From the NCBI GenBank assembly GCA_934101575.1, contig CAKORJ010000001.1, positions 496,001-560,000 on the forward strand: DNA of 64,000 nt. The letters run 5' to 3'. This document shows, piece after piece, positions 9,069 to 17,633 of this stretch. Numbering within the stretch: the stretch's first letter is position 1; each line of letters begins with the position of its first letter. A program made the translations under genes and the position numbers. The stretch is from an uncultured Bacilli bacterium (GTDB taxonomy: Bacteria; Bacillota_I; Bacilli_A; RF39; UBA660). Below the pieces are notes generated by a model. The model had not been told where the DNA came from and did no database searches. It saw only the letters and a program-made list of their open reading frames with translations.

Positions 9069-9974
9069 ATGACTATTGGTATCCCTAGATCACTTTTTTA
9101 TTATAGGTATCAGACTCTTATTAAGGCTTTTTTTAATGAACTTGATGTTGATTATATTATATCTGATCCTACTACTAAGAAGACTTTGGAGGATGGTATT
9201 AAGCTTGCTCCTTCGGAATCTTGTATTAGTATTAAGCTTTTTTTAGGACATGTTAATAATTTAGTTTCTAAATGTGATTATGTTTTTATACCTAGAATTG
9301 CTAGTATTAGAAAAAATGAGAAGATGTGTACTAACTTTTATGCTATTTATGACTTAGTTAATAATTTGTTTGATGTTAATATACTGGATATTAATATAGA
9401 TGAGGATAACTCTAAACATGAGAGGAATGCTTTTATAGAACTTGGTCTTTTTTTAGGTTTTTCTTTTAATAAAGTTTCTTCTTCTTATAAACGTGCTAAA
9501 GAAAAAGAAAAGAAGGTTCTTAATAATTTACTTCTTAAACAGACTAATATGTTAAATGGTAATAACAAGAAAGTTCTTTTAGTTGGACATCCTTATAATA
9601 TTTATGATGAACTTATAGGTAAACCTATTATTAATATTTTAAAGGATAATGGTATTGATGTTATATACTCGGATATATATGATAGAAAGGATACTGATAA
9701 GGATTGTTTTATGATTTCTGATGGCGTATACTTTTCTATTAATAAAGAACTTATGGGTGCTACTTATAAATATAAAGATAATGTTGATGGTATTATTTTG
9801 GTTTCTTCTTTTCCATGTGGTCCTGATTCTATTTGTAATGAGATTATTATTAGAAAAGTTAAAGATATTCCTATAATTAATTTAATTGTAGATGAAGAGA
9901 TGAGTGTTACTGGTCTTATTACTAGACTTGAGAGTTTTATAGATATAATTAATAAGGAGGATGTTTATGAATGA
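9069..9974 (+). CDS. Acyl-CoA dehydratase activase-related protein, first component (DUF2229/COG3580-like)
   Basis: 301 aa with GGAGATGAT before the ATG. The N-terminus TIGIPRSLFYYRYQTLIKAFFNEL and SESCISIKLFLGHVNNL match the DUF2229/HgdB-like part of the large proteins related to the activator of 2-hydroxyacyl-CoA dehydratases. Cys at residue 52 of SESCIS, the MCTNFYA motif and the FPCGPDS motif near the C-terminus are candidate iron-sulphur ligands. In many Firmicutes this region is part of one very long polypeptide; here it is a separate gene that overlaps the next by 8 bases. The substrate of this family is not established. The three genes are probably one operon and one complex. Confidence 0.75.
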   Translation: MTIGIPRSLFYYRYQTLIKAFFNELDVDYIISDPTTKKTLEDGIKLAPSESCISIKLFLGHVNNLVSKCDYVFIPRIASIRKNEKMCTNFYAIYDLVNNLFDVNILDINIDEDNSKHERNAFIELGLFLGFSFNKVSSSYKRAKEKEKKVLNNLLLKQTNMLNGNNKKVLLVGHPYNIYDELIGKPIINILKDNGIDVIYSDIYDRKDTDKDCFMISDGVYFSINKELMGATYKYKDNVDGIILVSSFPCGPDSICNEIIIRKVKDIPIINLIVDEEMSVTGLITRLESFIDIINKEDVYE

Positions 9975-11028
9975 TAGAATAATATCTTTTCCTCATTTGG
10001 GTGATTATTCTTATTTTATTAAACCTTTACTTTATAACGTTACTGGGTTTAAAGTGATGGTTGCTCCGCCTATTACTAAGAAAACTGTATCTTTAGGTAG
10101 TAAGTATTCCCCGGATTTTATATGCCTTCCTTTTAAATATAATTTGGGAAACTATATTGAAGCATTAGATAATGGTGCTAACGTTTTGTTTCAATTTGGT
10201 GGGGGTTGTAGATATGGTAATTATGGAACTTTACAAAAGACTATTTTAGAGGATTTAGGATATAATTTTTTGTTTTATGAGTTTATTAAAAATGGTAAAA
10301 CTGGTTCTAATTATGTATATAGAATGTTTAAGGAAATTAATCCAGATTTATCTAGAAGTTGTTTGTTTAAGAATTTAGTTGTTATTTTTATAAAGATTAT
10401 GTTATTTGATAAGTTAGACGATTATAGGAGAAGAAAGGTTTTTTGTGATAATAAGGAAGCTAAGAGACTAAAATATAAGTTTATAAATGATGTTAAGGAT
10501 GAGATAAATTTATTTAAAATATTTAAGATTTGGAATAGATATTTTAAGAAGTTTAGGAAACTTAAGAAGAAGAAACCTATTTTAAAGATTGGTGTTATTG
10601 GAGAGCTTTATACTGCTATGGAACCTTTTTCTACTTATAATTTAGAGGATGTTTTAAAAGATATGGATATTAGTGTTAAAAGGTTTACTGATGTTTCTTT
10701 TTTACTGATTTATAAGAAGATTTTATGGCCTTATGTTAAGTTTAAGACTCGTGATTATTTAAAGTATAAACAGGGAGCGGATGCTAGTTTTAATGTTTAT
10801 AGGACTTTGTTTTTGAGTAAAAAGAAATATAATGGTATTATTCATACTAAACCTTTTGGGTGTACTCCGGAGGTATCTGTTATTCCTATTATTGATAAGA
10901 TTGCGTGTGAGAAAAAAATGCCTATTATGTATTTATCTTTTGATACTCAGTCTAGTGGTACGGGAATTAGGACTAGGCTTGAAGCTTTTATTGATATGCT
11001 TGTTATGAGAAAGGAAAATAAAAAATGA
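9967..11028 (+). CDS. Acyl-CoA dehydratase activase-related protein, second component (HgdB/COG3581-like)
   Basis: 353 aa. The ATG at 9967 is spaced correctly from AAGGAGG; the ATG at 9961 touches that site. The protein has the HgdB-like pattern of conserved cysteines and glycines: FICLPFKYNLGNYIEAL, FQFGGGCRYGNYG (Cys that could hold a 4Fe-4S cluster), IGVIGELYTAMEPFSTYNLE, and a C-terminal THPFGCTPEV-like motif (TKPFGCTPEVS) followed by DTQSSGTGIRTRLEAFID. The middle segment is basic and poorly conserved. It overlaps its neighbours at both ends (8 bases and 4 bases), so the three products are likely made in equal amounts. Reaction unknown. Confidence 0.75.
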   Translation: MNDRIISFPHLGDYSYFIKPLLYNVTGFKVMVAPPITKKTVSLGSKYSPDFICLPFKYNLGNYIEALDNGANVLFQFGGGCRYGNYGTLQKTILEDLGYNFLFYEFIKNGKTGSNYVYRMFKEINPDLSRSCLFKNLVVIFIKIMLFDKLDDYRRRKVFCDNKEAKRLKYKFINDVKDEINLFKIFKIWNRYFKKFRKLKKKKPILKIGVIGELYTAMEPFSTYNLEDVLKDMDISVKRFTDVSFLLIYKKILWPYVKFKTRDYLKYKQGADASFNVYRTLFLSKKKYNGIIHTKPFGCTPEVSVIPIIDKIACEKKMPIMYLSFDTQSSGTGIRTRLEAFIDMLVMRKENKK

Positions 11029-11969
11029 AAAAGAAAGCTTATTTGGGGATAGATATTGGTTCTATTTCTACTAAAGGTGTTATTATTGATAATGATAATA
11101 GGATTCTTGCTAAGGATTATATTTGGACTAAGGGTGATCCTATTTGTGCTGTTAAGATGCTTCTTAATAATTTAAAGAGTCAGATTTCTGATGATTTTGT
11201 TGTGGTTTCTTCTGGGACTACTGGGAGTGCTAGAAGATTAATTGGTATAATGATTGGTGCTAATGTTATTAAAAATGAGATTACTGCTCATGCTATTGGT
11301 ACTTCTTCTTTTTACAAGGATGTTAGGACTATTTTTGAGATTGGTGGTCAGGATTCTAAAATTATTCTTGTTGAAAATGGTATTGTTACAGATTATGCTA
11401 TGAATACTTTGTGTGCGGCGGGAACTGGGGCTTTTCTTTCTAGTCAGGCTAAGAGACTTGAGGTGGATATAAGGGATTTTGGAAAGATTGCTCTTACTTC
11501 AAAGAGTCCTACTAAGATTGCTGCTAGATGTACTGTTTTTGCTGAATCTGATTTGGTTCATAAAGCTCAAATTGGTCATAAGAAAGAAGATATTATTGCA
11601 GGGCTTTGTGAGAGTGTTGTTAATAATTATTTAAATAATGTTGCTAAGGGTAAAAAAATAAAACCCCCCATTGTGTTTCAAGGCGGTGTTAGTAAAAATA
11701 TTGGAGTTGTTAAAGCTTTTGAAAAGATAACTGGCGAGGATATTATTACTGATAATAATGGTCATTTGATGGGGGCTATCGGGGTTGCTATTTTGTCTAA
11801 GTCTTGTAAGGAAGAAGAATTTGATTTTAATGTTTTGGATTTGAATTTTGAAACTAAGGGATATGAGTGTAAAAGATGTCCTAATCACTGTGAGATTATT
11901 GCTATAAAGAAAGATAAAAAAATTATTGATTCTTGGGGAAATCGTTGTGAAAGAGGTTCTCTTATTTAA
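11025..11969 (+). CDS. BadF/BadG/HgdC-type ATPase, acyl-CoA dehydratase activator-like
   Basis: 314 aa. An ASKHA-fold ATPase: the phosphate-binding YLGIDIGSISTKGVIID at the N-terminus, GGQDSK, and FQGGVSKN near 230. Two conserved cysteines, in NTLCAAGTGAF and AARCTVFAESD, are those that hold the [4Fe-4S] cluster between the subunits of HgdC dimers. HgdC uses ATP to inject one electron into the dehydratase partner. It is about 50 residues longer than HgdC because of a C-terminal extension with four cysteines (CKRCPNHCEI...GNRC) that could bind another cluster. The same linker joins modules in the giant fused homologues, so this gene looks like one piece of that protein. Third gene of the operon. 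Confidence 0.85.
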   Translation: MKKKAYLGIDIGSISTKGVIIDNDNRILAKDYIWTKGDPICAVKMLLNNLKSQISDDFVVVSSGTTGSARRLIGIMIGANVIKNEITAHAIGTSSFYKDVRTIFEIGGQDSKIILVENGIVTDYAMNTLCAAGTGAFLSSQAKRLEVDIRDFGKIALTSKSPTKIAARCTVFAESDLVHKAQIGHKKEDIIAGLCESVVNNYLNNVAKGKKIKPPIVFQGGVSKNIGVVKAFEKITGEDIITDNNGHLMGAIGVAILSKSCKEEEFDFNVLDLNFETKGYECKRCPNHCEIIAIKKDKKIIDSWGNRCERGSLI

Positions 11970-11990
11970 AAAGAGTTTTTTAAACTCTTT
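11966..11990. terminator. Bidirectional terminator between the activase operon and the M15 peptidase gene
   Basis: AAAGAGTTT-TTT-AAACTCTTT with T/A tracts on both sides, located between two convergent genes. Confidence 0.7.
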
Positions 11991-12591
11991 ATTTTACATC
12001 TATATGAATACTTGATGCCATGGTTGGTACTTTTGGGTATTCTTTTCTATATTTCCATCTTGCATAACCATTACAGTATGAGTAATACATTTTTAAACAA
12101 TTATTAGCATACCAATTTATTATTTTTTTTCTGTTTGCTAATCTTTTTACTGAGTAATTGGTATAGAAATCTATGGCTTTTCCTTTTGTATGTTTAGAAC
12201 CTCTTATTCCTCCGATTAGGGTATTATATTTTGTACATCTTATTCCACTTGTTATATACACTGCTCCATATTTTTTTCTTATCTCTTGAGTATATTTCAA
12301 TAGATTTATATCTAATATTTCTGGGTATCCTGTACAATATCTTTCTGCACATCCACATTTAAATTCTTCTAATTTAAAGTTTTTGGTATATGTTTTTACT
12401 CTGTAAGCATTTATTAAAAGTTTTTCTGTGTTACTTCCATATATTCCATCTATATCTTTTTGCCTTTTAAAATACTTTTTTTGGAGTTTTTTATAGGCAT
12501 TTTTTGTTTCTTTTCCTTCTATACTATCTATTTTTCCTTTATAAAAACCTAGTTTTTTTAGATATTGTTGTCTTTTCTTTATACTTAACAT
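11989..12591 (-). CDS. Peptidoglycan-binding + M15 peptidase, endolysin-like
   Basis: 200 aa, GGAGGGATAAAATG start. Residues 1-65 form a peptidoglycan-binding type 1 repeat (YLKKLGFYKGKID, DGIYGSNTEKLL). Residues 75-200 form an M15A-type D,D-carboxy/endopeptidase with zinc-site motifs ITSGIRC, GSKHTKGKAIDFY and a final SSIHIDVK. It would cut peptidoglycan stem or cross-bridge peptides. There is no signal peptide or membrane helix, as in phage endolysins that leave the cell through a holin. No other phage gene is nearby, so it could be a prophage relic or a domesticated autolysin. Confidence 0.8.
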   Translation of the reverse strand: MLSIKKRQQYLKKLGFYKGKIDSIEGKETKNAYKKLQKKYFKRQKDIDGIYGSNTEKLLINAYRVKTYTKNFKLEEFKCGCAERYCTGYPEILDINLLKYTQEIRKKYGAVYITSGIRCTKYNTLIGGIRGSKHTKGKAIDFYTNYSVKRLANRKKIINWYANNCLKMYYSYCNGYARWKYRKEYPKVPTMASSIHIDVK

Positions 12592-12657
12592 TTTATCCCT
12601 CCTAGTATATTTTATTATACTTATATATTTATAAAGATAGATTTAACCTAAAAAGAC

Positions 12658-12687
12658 TTGAAAACTTTTTAATATTATAGTATAATT
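12658..12687 (+). promoter_or_regulatory. Promoter of tRNA-Arg
   Basis: TTGAAA at 12658-12663, an 18-base spacer and TATAAT at 12682-12687. The tRNA starts 16 bases after the -10 box. Confidence 0.75.
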
Positions 12688-12703
12688 TATTTGTTGTTTG
12701 AAG

Positions 12704-12779
12704 CGCCCATAGCTCAATTGGATAGAGCGTTTGGCTACGGACCAAGAGGTTGAGGGTTCAAATCCTTCTGGGCGCGCCA
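12704..12779 (+). tRNA. tRNA-Arg (anticodon ACG)
   Basis: Complete cloverleaf with a 7-bp acceptor (GCGCCCA/TGGGCGC), anticodon loop CTACGGA and T loop GGTTCAAATCC. The CCA end is encoded. Single gene with its own promoter and terminator. The ACG anticodon is read as ICG after deamination and would serve CGT/CGC/CGA. Confidence 0.97.
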
Positions 12780-12788
12780 TTTTGTAAG

Positions 12789-12813
12789 TAAAACCATTTG
12801 TGGTTTTTTTTTG
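12789..12813 (+). terminator. Terminator of tRNA-Arg
   Basis: AAAACCA-TTTG-TGGTTTT followed by further T residues, 10 bases after the tRNA. Confidence 0.75.
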
Positions 12814-12819
12814 TACAAA

Positions 12820-12842
12820 AAAAATAGACTATTTGTCTATTT
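12820..12842 (-). terminator. Terminator of the murG-murB-ftsQ run
   Basis: On the minus strand AATAGAC-AAA-TAGTCTATT runs into eight T and overlaps the ftsQ stop codon. Confidence 0.7.
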
Positions 12843-13527
12843 CAAAATAATTACCACTATCGAGGAAGAGTTTTCCTGTTTTTCCTTCTAGTTTTGTTAC
12901 CATTTCATCATATTTGTTAAAACTTTTAAACTTTGGTAAATTTATATATACTCTATTTGAATCGTTCATATATAATATGAATCTATCTTCATCGTATTTT
13001 GTTGGGGAATACATTATTTGAGATATTTTTTTTATTAAGATATAGTCTATTTTATTTAGTTTTTCTATTAGTTCTTTATATTTTGTATCTGGAACATAGT
13101 TTATTAATGATGGTATGTTTAGATCATACTCTTCTTTGTTTTCTATTTCTTTTCCATTTGATAGAACTATTTTGTTTTGGTCTTCTCTTATAAAATATGG
13201 TTTGTATTCTTCTATATATATATTTATTTCAAATAAGATGTTTTTTGTTGTTTTTACTTCTTTTATGAAGGGGTTTTTCTTGAGTGTTTTAGTTATGTCT
13301 ACTGTACTTGTTAAAAAGAAATTTGGGTTTTCTTCTAGATTTATACTATCTAATATTTCTGACTCTGGTAGATAACTATTACCGTGTACTATTATTGATT
13401 TAGCTGGAATTTTAAAGACATATGCTCCGAGCATTATTATTATAAATGTTAGTAATAGTAAGAATCCTATTATTAATATAAATATTCTAAATTTTCTTTT
13501 ACCCTTTTTTTCTTTTTTCTTACTCAT
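12829..13527 (-). CDS. ftsQ: Cell division protein FtsQ/DivIB
   Basis: 232 aa; start supported by GGGAGAAATAATATG. A basic cytoplasmic tail (KKKEKKGKRKFR) is followed by one membrane helix (about 15-38) and a POTRA domain beginning VFKIPAKSIIVHGNSYLPESEI. This domain scaffolds the FtsQ/DivIB-FtsL-DivIC complex that activates septal wall synthesis. Shorter than B. subtilis DivIB because the gamma tail is short. It starts one base after the murB stop and follows murG, the usual order of the division and wall cluster in Bacilli, here without ftsA and ftsZ next to it. Confidence 0.85.
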   Translation of the reverse strand: MSKKKEKKGKRKFRIFILIIGFLLLLTFIIIMLGAYVFKIPAKSIIVHGNSYLPESEILDSINLEENPNFFLTSTVDITKTLKKNPFIKEVKTTKNILFEINIYIEEYKPYFIREDQNKIVLSNGKEIENKEEYDLNIPSLINYVPDTKYKELIEKLNKIDYILIKKISQIMYSPTKYDEDRFILYMNDSNRVYINLPKFKSFNKYDEMVTKLEGKTGKLFLDSGNYFEIDK

Positions 13528-13528
13528 A

Positions 13529-14434
13529 TTATTTCTCCCAATTGAATAATTCTTGCTCTCTATGTAAATCTATATCATATTTTTTTAATACTTCATCGTG
13601 TGCTAGATCCATTAGATGTTTTATGTCTTTGGATGTAGCATCTTTTTTATTTATTATGAAGTTTGCATGTTTACTACTGATTTCTCCTCCGCCATGGTTA
13701 TATCCTTTTAAGTTACAGTCTTCTATTAGTTTTCCGGCATACATTCCTTCTGGATTTCTAAATACTGAACCTGCGGATGGGTATTCTAGTGGTTGAGATT
13801 TTACTCTTCTCATTTTTCTATCTTCTATTAAATCTATTAGATCTTTTTTGTTACTTTTTGTTAGTTTTAAATATGCTTTTAACACTATCCACTTTTTTTT
13901 CATTAGTAATGAATTTCTATAATTATAGTCTAAATCTTTTTTTTCTATTGTTCTTATATTTTGATTTTCGTCTAATACTTCTATTTTTTCTAAAACATTA
14001 CTTATATCACTTAGGTATGCACCGGCATTCATATAGACTGCTCCACCTACTGTTGCAGGTATTCCACAGGCAAAGTCTAATCCAGAATAACCTAGTTTTG
14101 TTACTTTGTTTGCTAATAGTCCTAGATTATATCCTGCTTCTACTTCGATGTTTCCATCTATTATTTCTAATTTATTTAAGTTTTTTAGTTTTATAATTAC
14201 TCCATTATAATCATTATCACTTGCTAGTATGTTAGAACCATTTCCAAATACTTTGAATTTTATATTATTTTCTTTTATATATAAAAGTGCTTTTTTTAGA
14301 GATTGTACATCTTTAGGATAGAATACTAACTTAGCATTTCCTCCGGTTCTATATGTTGTTAATGTCTTAAATGATACGTTTTCTTTGTAGTCTCCTAAGT
14401 TTTCTTCTTTTATATAATTTATCAAGTTTTCCAT
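13529..14434 (-). CDS. murB: UDP-N-acetylenolpyruvoylglucosamine reductase (MurB)
   Basis: 301 aa flavoenzyme that reduces UDP-GlcNAc-enolpyruvate to UDP-MurNAc with NADPH in the cytoplasm. FAD-binding motifs TTYRTGGNAKLV, VFGNGSNIL and CGIPATVGGAVYMNAGAY are present, as are the catalytic region PSAGSVFRNP (Ser proton donor) and GGGEISSKHANFIIN. The sequence matches the short type IIb MurB of Firmicutes. GGTGAT precedes the ATG. Lies 8 bases after murG and one base before ftsQ. Confidence 0.95.
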   Translation of the reverse strand: MENLINYIKEENLGDYKENVSFKTLTTYRTGGNAKLVFYPKDVQSLKKALLYIKENNIKFKVFGNGSNILASDNDYNGVIIKLKNLNKLEIIDGNIEVEAGYNLGLLANKVTKLGYSGLDFACGIPATVGGAVYMNAGAYLSDISNVLEKIEVLDENQNIRTIEKKDLDYNYRNSLLMKKKWIVLKAYLKLTKSNKKDLIDLIEDRKMRRVKSQPLEYPSAGSVFRNPEGMYAGKLIEDCNLKGYNHGGGEISSKHANFIINKKDATSKDIKHLMDLAHDEVLKKYDIDLHREQELFNWEK

Positions 14435-14442
14435 TTAATCAC

Positions 14443-15516
14443 CTATTTAATCAATTTTTTTATTTCGTTATATATTTTTGTTGCACTATCAGATATTCCT
14501 ATTTTTTTAGAGGCATCACTCATTTTGTGATATACTTTTGAGTCATTTATTATTTCATCTATTTTATTTATTAGTTCTTTACTGTCAAACTTATCTTCAT
14601 ATTCTATGTATGCTGCTCCTTTTTCTTCTAGATCTTTTGCATTTATCACTTGATGATTATTCGCAACATACGGACTAGGTATTAGTATTGCAGGAAGGCC
14701 TAGTGCTGTTATTTCTGCTATTATGGTTGCACCTGCTCTTGTTATTATTAGATCTGTATATTTTAATACTTCACCCATTTTTTCTATGTATGGTACTACT
14801 TTTATATTTTTTGGAAACTGATTAGTAATTACATTTTCATAGTCTTTTTTTCCTGTTACTAATAAAACTTCATAGTTTTTATTTTCTAGTTCTGGTAACA
14901 TGTTTATTATTTTTTGATTTATTGTTGATGCTCCTAATGAACCCATTGTTATTAAGACTAATTTTTTTGTTATTTTTAGTTCATAGTCTTTTTTATTTCC
15001 TTTTTTTACTTTCAGTATTTCTTCACTTCTTGGATTTCCTGTTAGTACTATATTTTTATGATTAAAGTACTTTCTTGAGTTTTCCATAGATATGCATACT
15101 GTATCGGCATATTTACTAAGTCTTATATTTGCTTTTCCTGGTATGCTGTTTTGTTCATGTAATACTACTTTTATTTTTAAATCTTTAGCTGCTAGGACTA
15201 CTGGTACTGTTATGTATCCTCCTACTCCTATTACTACATCTGGTTTGAATTTTTTCATTATTTTTTTACATTTTTTTATACCTGTTAGGGTATTAAAGAC
15301 AAAACCACATATTTTTTTTATGCTTTTCCCTAAGCCATTCATTTTTATTCCATAGTATTCTATTCCTAAATTTGGTACTATATCTTTTTCCATTCTATCT
15401 GTTGTACCTATATATAGGATTTCTGCTTGTTTATCTTCTTCTTTTATTTTATCTATAATGCTAAGGGCAGGATATATGTGTCCTCCTGTACCTCCTGCTG
15501 AGATAATATACTTCAT
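14443..15516 (-). CDS. murG: UDP-GlcNAc:lipid I N-acetylglucosaminyltransferase (MurG)
   Basis: 357 aa GT28 enzyme that adds GlcNAc to lipid I to make lipid II at the inner face of the membrane. Donor and acceptor motifs are visible: ISAGGTGGHIYPALSI at the N-terminus, VIGVGGYITVPVVLAA, HEQNSIPGKANIRLSKYAD, and the C-terminal UDP-GlcNAc site TRAGATIIAEITALGLPAILIPSPYVANNHQ. Normal length. AGGAGTGATAATTTATG gives the start. First gene of murG-murB-ftsQ. Confidence 0.96.
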   Translation of the reverse strand: MKYIISAGGTGGHIYPALSIIDKIKEEDKQAEILYIGTTDRMEKDIVPNLGIEYYGIKMNGLGKSIKKICGFVFNTLTGIKKCKKIMKKFKPDVVIGVGGYITVPVVLAAKDLKIKVVLHEQNSIPGKANIRLSKYADTVCISMENSRKYFNHKNIVLTGNPRSEEILKVKKGNKKDYELKITKKLVLITMGSLGASTINQKIINMLPELENKNYEVLLVTGKKDYENVITNQFPKNIKVVPYIEKMGEVLKYTDLIITRAGATIIAEITALGLPAILIPSPYVANNHQVINAKDLEEKGAAYIEYEDKFDSKELINKIDEIINDSKVYHKMSDASKKIGISDSATKIYNEIKKLIK

Positions 15517-15573
15517 AAATTATCACTCCTATTTAATTATATCATTAAATTTGTATAGTATTAAGATTTTTTG

Positions 15574-16161
15574 TCAATTTCTTACTGAGTATTTACACCC
15601 ACAATAGTCTTGTCTATATAAATTATACTTATTTGATAGGATTATGCTTTGTTTATAACCATCTTTCTTTTTAAAATCAGAATATAAATATGGCATATTA
15701 AACTCTTTTTCTAGTCTGTATCCTATTTCATTTATCATTGTACTGTTTTTATGAGGGCTTACTGATAGTGTTGTGGTGTAATAGTCATAATTGTGTTTTT
15801 TAGCATATATACAAGCTTTTTTCATGCGAAGTTCTATGCATTTTTTACAACGAAGTCCTCCCTCTTTTTCTTGTTCTAGACCTATTACTTCTTTTTGATA
15901 TTCTTCTTCATTGTATTCTTCTTTGATTAGTCCTACGTGCTCACTTAACTTTTTTATTAATCTTTCTTGTTCTTTTTCTCTTTTGTTATACTCTGATTCT
16001 GGATAAATATTTGGGTTATAATAATATACATCTACAGTAAAATATTTTGTTAATAATTCTAATACTGAAGTTGAACAAGGTGCACAACAACTGTGTAATA
16101 ATAATTTTGGTTTTGTTTTTAGACTTTTTAAGAATTGTTCAAATTCGTTATAAGAGTTCAT
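15574..16161 (-). CDS. queH: Epoxyqueuosine reductase QueH
   Basis: 195 aa. The protein matches QueH (formerly DUF208), the non-QueG enzyme that reduces epoxyqueuosine to queuosine in tRNA. Cys pairs expected to hold a [4Fe-4S] cluster and a second iron appear in LHSCCAPCS near the N-terminus, CKKCIELRM in the middle and QDYCGCKYS at the end. The pattern YYYNPNIYPESEYNKR and TTLSVSPHKN are also family-typical. No other queuosine gene is in the window, so the cell may salvage queuine or carry the rest elsewhere. AGGAAGCGATAATATG gives the start. Confidence 0.9.
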   Translation of the reverse strand: MNSYNEFEQFLKSLKTKPKLLLHSCCAPCSTSVLELLTKYFTVDVYYYNPNIYPESEYNKREKEQERLIKKLSEHVGLIKEEYNEEEYQKEVIGLEQEKEGGLRCKKCIELRMKKACIYAKKHNYDYYTTTLSVSPHKNSTMINEIGYRLEKEFNMPYLYSDFKKKDGYKQSIILSNKYNLYRQDYCGCKYSVRN

Positions 16162-16172
16162 ATTATCGCTTC

Positions 16173-16820
16173 CTATTTTCTAATTTTTACTTTTTTATTA
16201 CTTGTATTACTTTCTATAAATGAATCATTTTTACAATTATGATAGTCTATTTTTAATACTATTTCTTTTATTTCTCCTAGTTTAAAATCATTTATTGTGT
16301 TTAATGATAAGTTTTCTCTTTGTACTTTTTTTAGTTTTTCCTGTAGTTTTTTTGATAATTCTTTACAGAAGTTATCACTTGATAGATATAGTTTTATTTG
16401 TTGCATATTTTCTACGAACATTAAGTCTTTTTCATAGTCTTCTTCGGCTTCTTTGGCTTTTGTTGTTCCCATTAGATAATATGTTGCTGCGCCGGCTCCT
16501 ACTCCTATTAAGGCTCCCATTTTGGCAGAGTTACTTAGTTCTAGACCATTTGCTACTCCTTCTTGAGTCATTAATAGCCCTGATGCTGCTGCGACTCCCA
16601 ATGAAGTTATAGTTGTAGATAATGAACCTGATAAGACTTTATCTATTTCATATTCATAGAATTGTTCTAACATTAATTCATCTAAATAATTTATATTTTC
16701 TTTACTATTTTCTATTTGTTTTAGGGAATTGTCACCTAGTACTAAATTTATTTTATCTCCTACTACATGATATTCCTTTAAAAAACTTTTATTATTTTTA
16801 TCTATTAGATATTTTTTCAT
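16173..16820 (-). CDS. Hypothetical protein with a glycine/alanine-rich membrane hairpin
   Basis: 215 aa, with AGGAACAGGTTAAATG at the start. Residues 1-60 are polar (KKYLIDKNNKSFLKEYHVVGDKI). Residues of about 60-115 contain small-residue-rich hydrophobic segments (TTITSLGVAAASGLLMT and MGALIGVGAGAATYYLMG) like glycine-zipper membrane hairpins. The C-terminal 95 residues are charged and helical. I recognise no family. It lies 11 bases from queH on the same strand and may be co-transcribed; no functional link to queuosine is evident. Confidence 0.6.
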   Translation of the reverse strand: MKKYLIDKNNKSFLKEYHVVGDKINLVLGDNSLKQIENSKENINYLDELMLEQFYEYEIDKVLSGSLSTTITSLGVAAASGLLMTQEGVANGLELSNSAKMGALIGVGAGAATYYLMGTTKAKEAEEDYEKDLMFVENMQQIKLYLSSDNFCKELSKKLQEKLKKVQRENLSLNTINDFKLGEIKEIVLKIDYHNCKNDSFIESNTSNKKVKIRK

Positions 16821-16879
16821 TTAACCTGTTCCTCCCTGTTACTAGGTAAGAATATATTACTATAATTTTTGAAAAAACA

Positions 16880-16909
16880 CAAGAAAAGAGTTAATTTGTG
16901 ATAACTCTT
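16880..16909 (-). terminator. Terminator of pyrH
   Basis: On the minus strand AAGAGTTA-TCACAAAT-TAACTCTT then TTCTT; it overlaps the pyrH stop codon. Confidence 0.65.
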
Positions 16910-17592
16910 GTCCCTTCTTTTCCTTTTAATACTTCATCTATATTTTTTATCATATTAGAATTATACACATACATTGGAACTTTGTATTTTGCTAGTTTTG
17001 CTAAAGCTTCTATATCTAATATCATCAGTGATGATGCTCCTTGTTTTAGGGACATTTCAAGTAATTGTTCATGAGTTATTTCATCTAGTTTTTTAGCATC
17101 TTTTTCTTTTGGATCTCTATCATATATTGCATCTATGTTTTTAGCCATTAATATTAAGTCGGCACTATACTCTACTGCTTTTGATACTGTTGTCATGTCT
17201 GTTGATAGATTGGGTATCCCTAGGCCTCCGCCTAATATTACTATTTTTCCTTCTTTTAGATCTCTTTCCACATCATATACATTTTGTTTTTTTATGATAC
17301 CTGGTACTTCAAAGGCACTATAGCATGTGGTTGATATATTATTCTCATTAAAATAAGAATTTATAGCAATAGAATTCATTACTGTTGATAACATTCCTAT
17401 TTGATCTGAGATAGCACTTTTTATTGCTAAGTCATTTCTACCTCGCCAAAAGTTTCCTCCTCCACACACTAGTATTAATTCATTGTTTTCTTTTATTTGT
17501 TTTATTTCCTTTAGTAGATTATTTAGGTTGTTACTGGAGATATTATTTTCATTTTTTAAAGCTTCTCCACTTATTTTCATTATTATTCTCAT
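16891..17592 (-). CDS. pyrH: UMP kinase (PyrH)
   Basis: 233 aa amino-acid-kinase-fold enzyme that phosphorylates UMP to UDP, feeding both RNA and UDP-sugar (wall) synthesis. MKISGEAL (ATP site), VCGGGNFWRGR, GGGLGIPNLSTDMTT and KNIDAIYDRDPKEK are all family-typical. The gene normally sits in rpsB-tsf-pyrH-frr; here it stands alone, with its own promoter about 150 bases upstream, a short leader reading frame and a hairpin-plus-T-tract directly before its ribosome site GGAGGAAGT. That layout suggests regulation by premature termination. Confidence 0.94.
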   Translation of the reverse strand: MRIIMKISGEALKNENNISSNNLNNLLKEIKQIKENNELILVCGGGNFWRGRNDLAIKSAISDQIGMLSTVMNSIAINSYFNENNISTTCYSAFEVPGIIKKQNVYDVERDLKEGKIVILGGGLGIPNLSTDMTTVSKAVEYSADLILMAKNIDAIYDRDPKEKDAKKLDEITHEQLLEMSLKQGASSLMILDIEALAKLAKYKVPMYVYNSNMIKNIDEVLKGKEGTRVITN

Positions 17593-17601
17593 ACTTCCTC
17601 C

Positions 17602-17629
17602 AAAAAAAATTCAAGAACTTGGTCCTGAA
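17602..17629 (-). terminator. Possible attenuator hairpin directly upstream of pyrH
   Basis: On the minus strand TTCAGGA-CCAAG-TTCTTGAA is followed by eight T and then immediately by GGAGG of pyrH. The stem has about 7 pairs, one of them G-T. The position between promoter and ribosome site is that of an attenuator, not a downstream terminator of a large gene. Confidence 0.5.
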
Positions 17630-17633
17630 TAAA

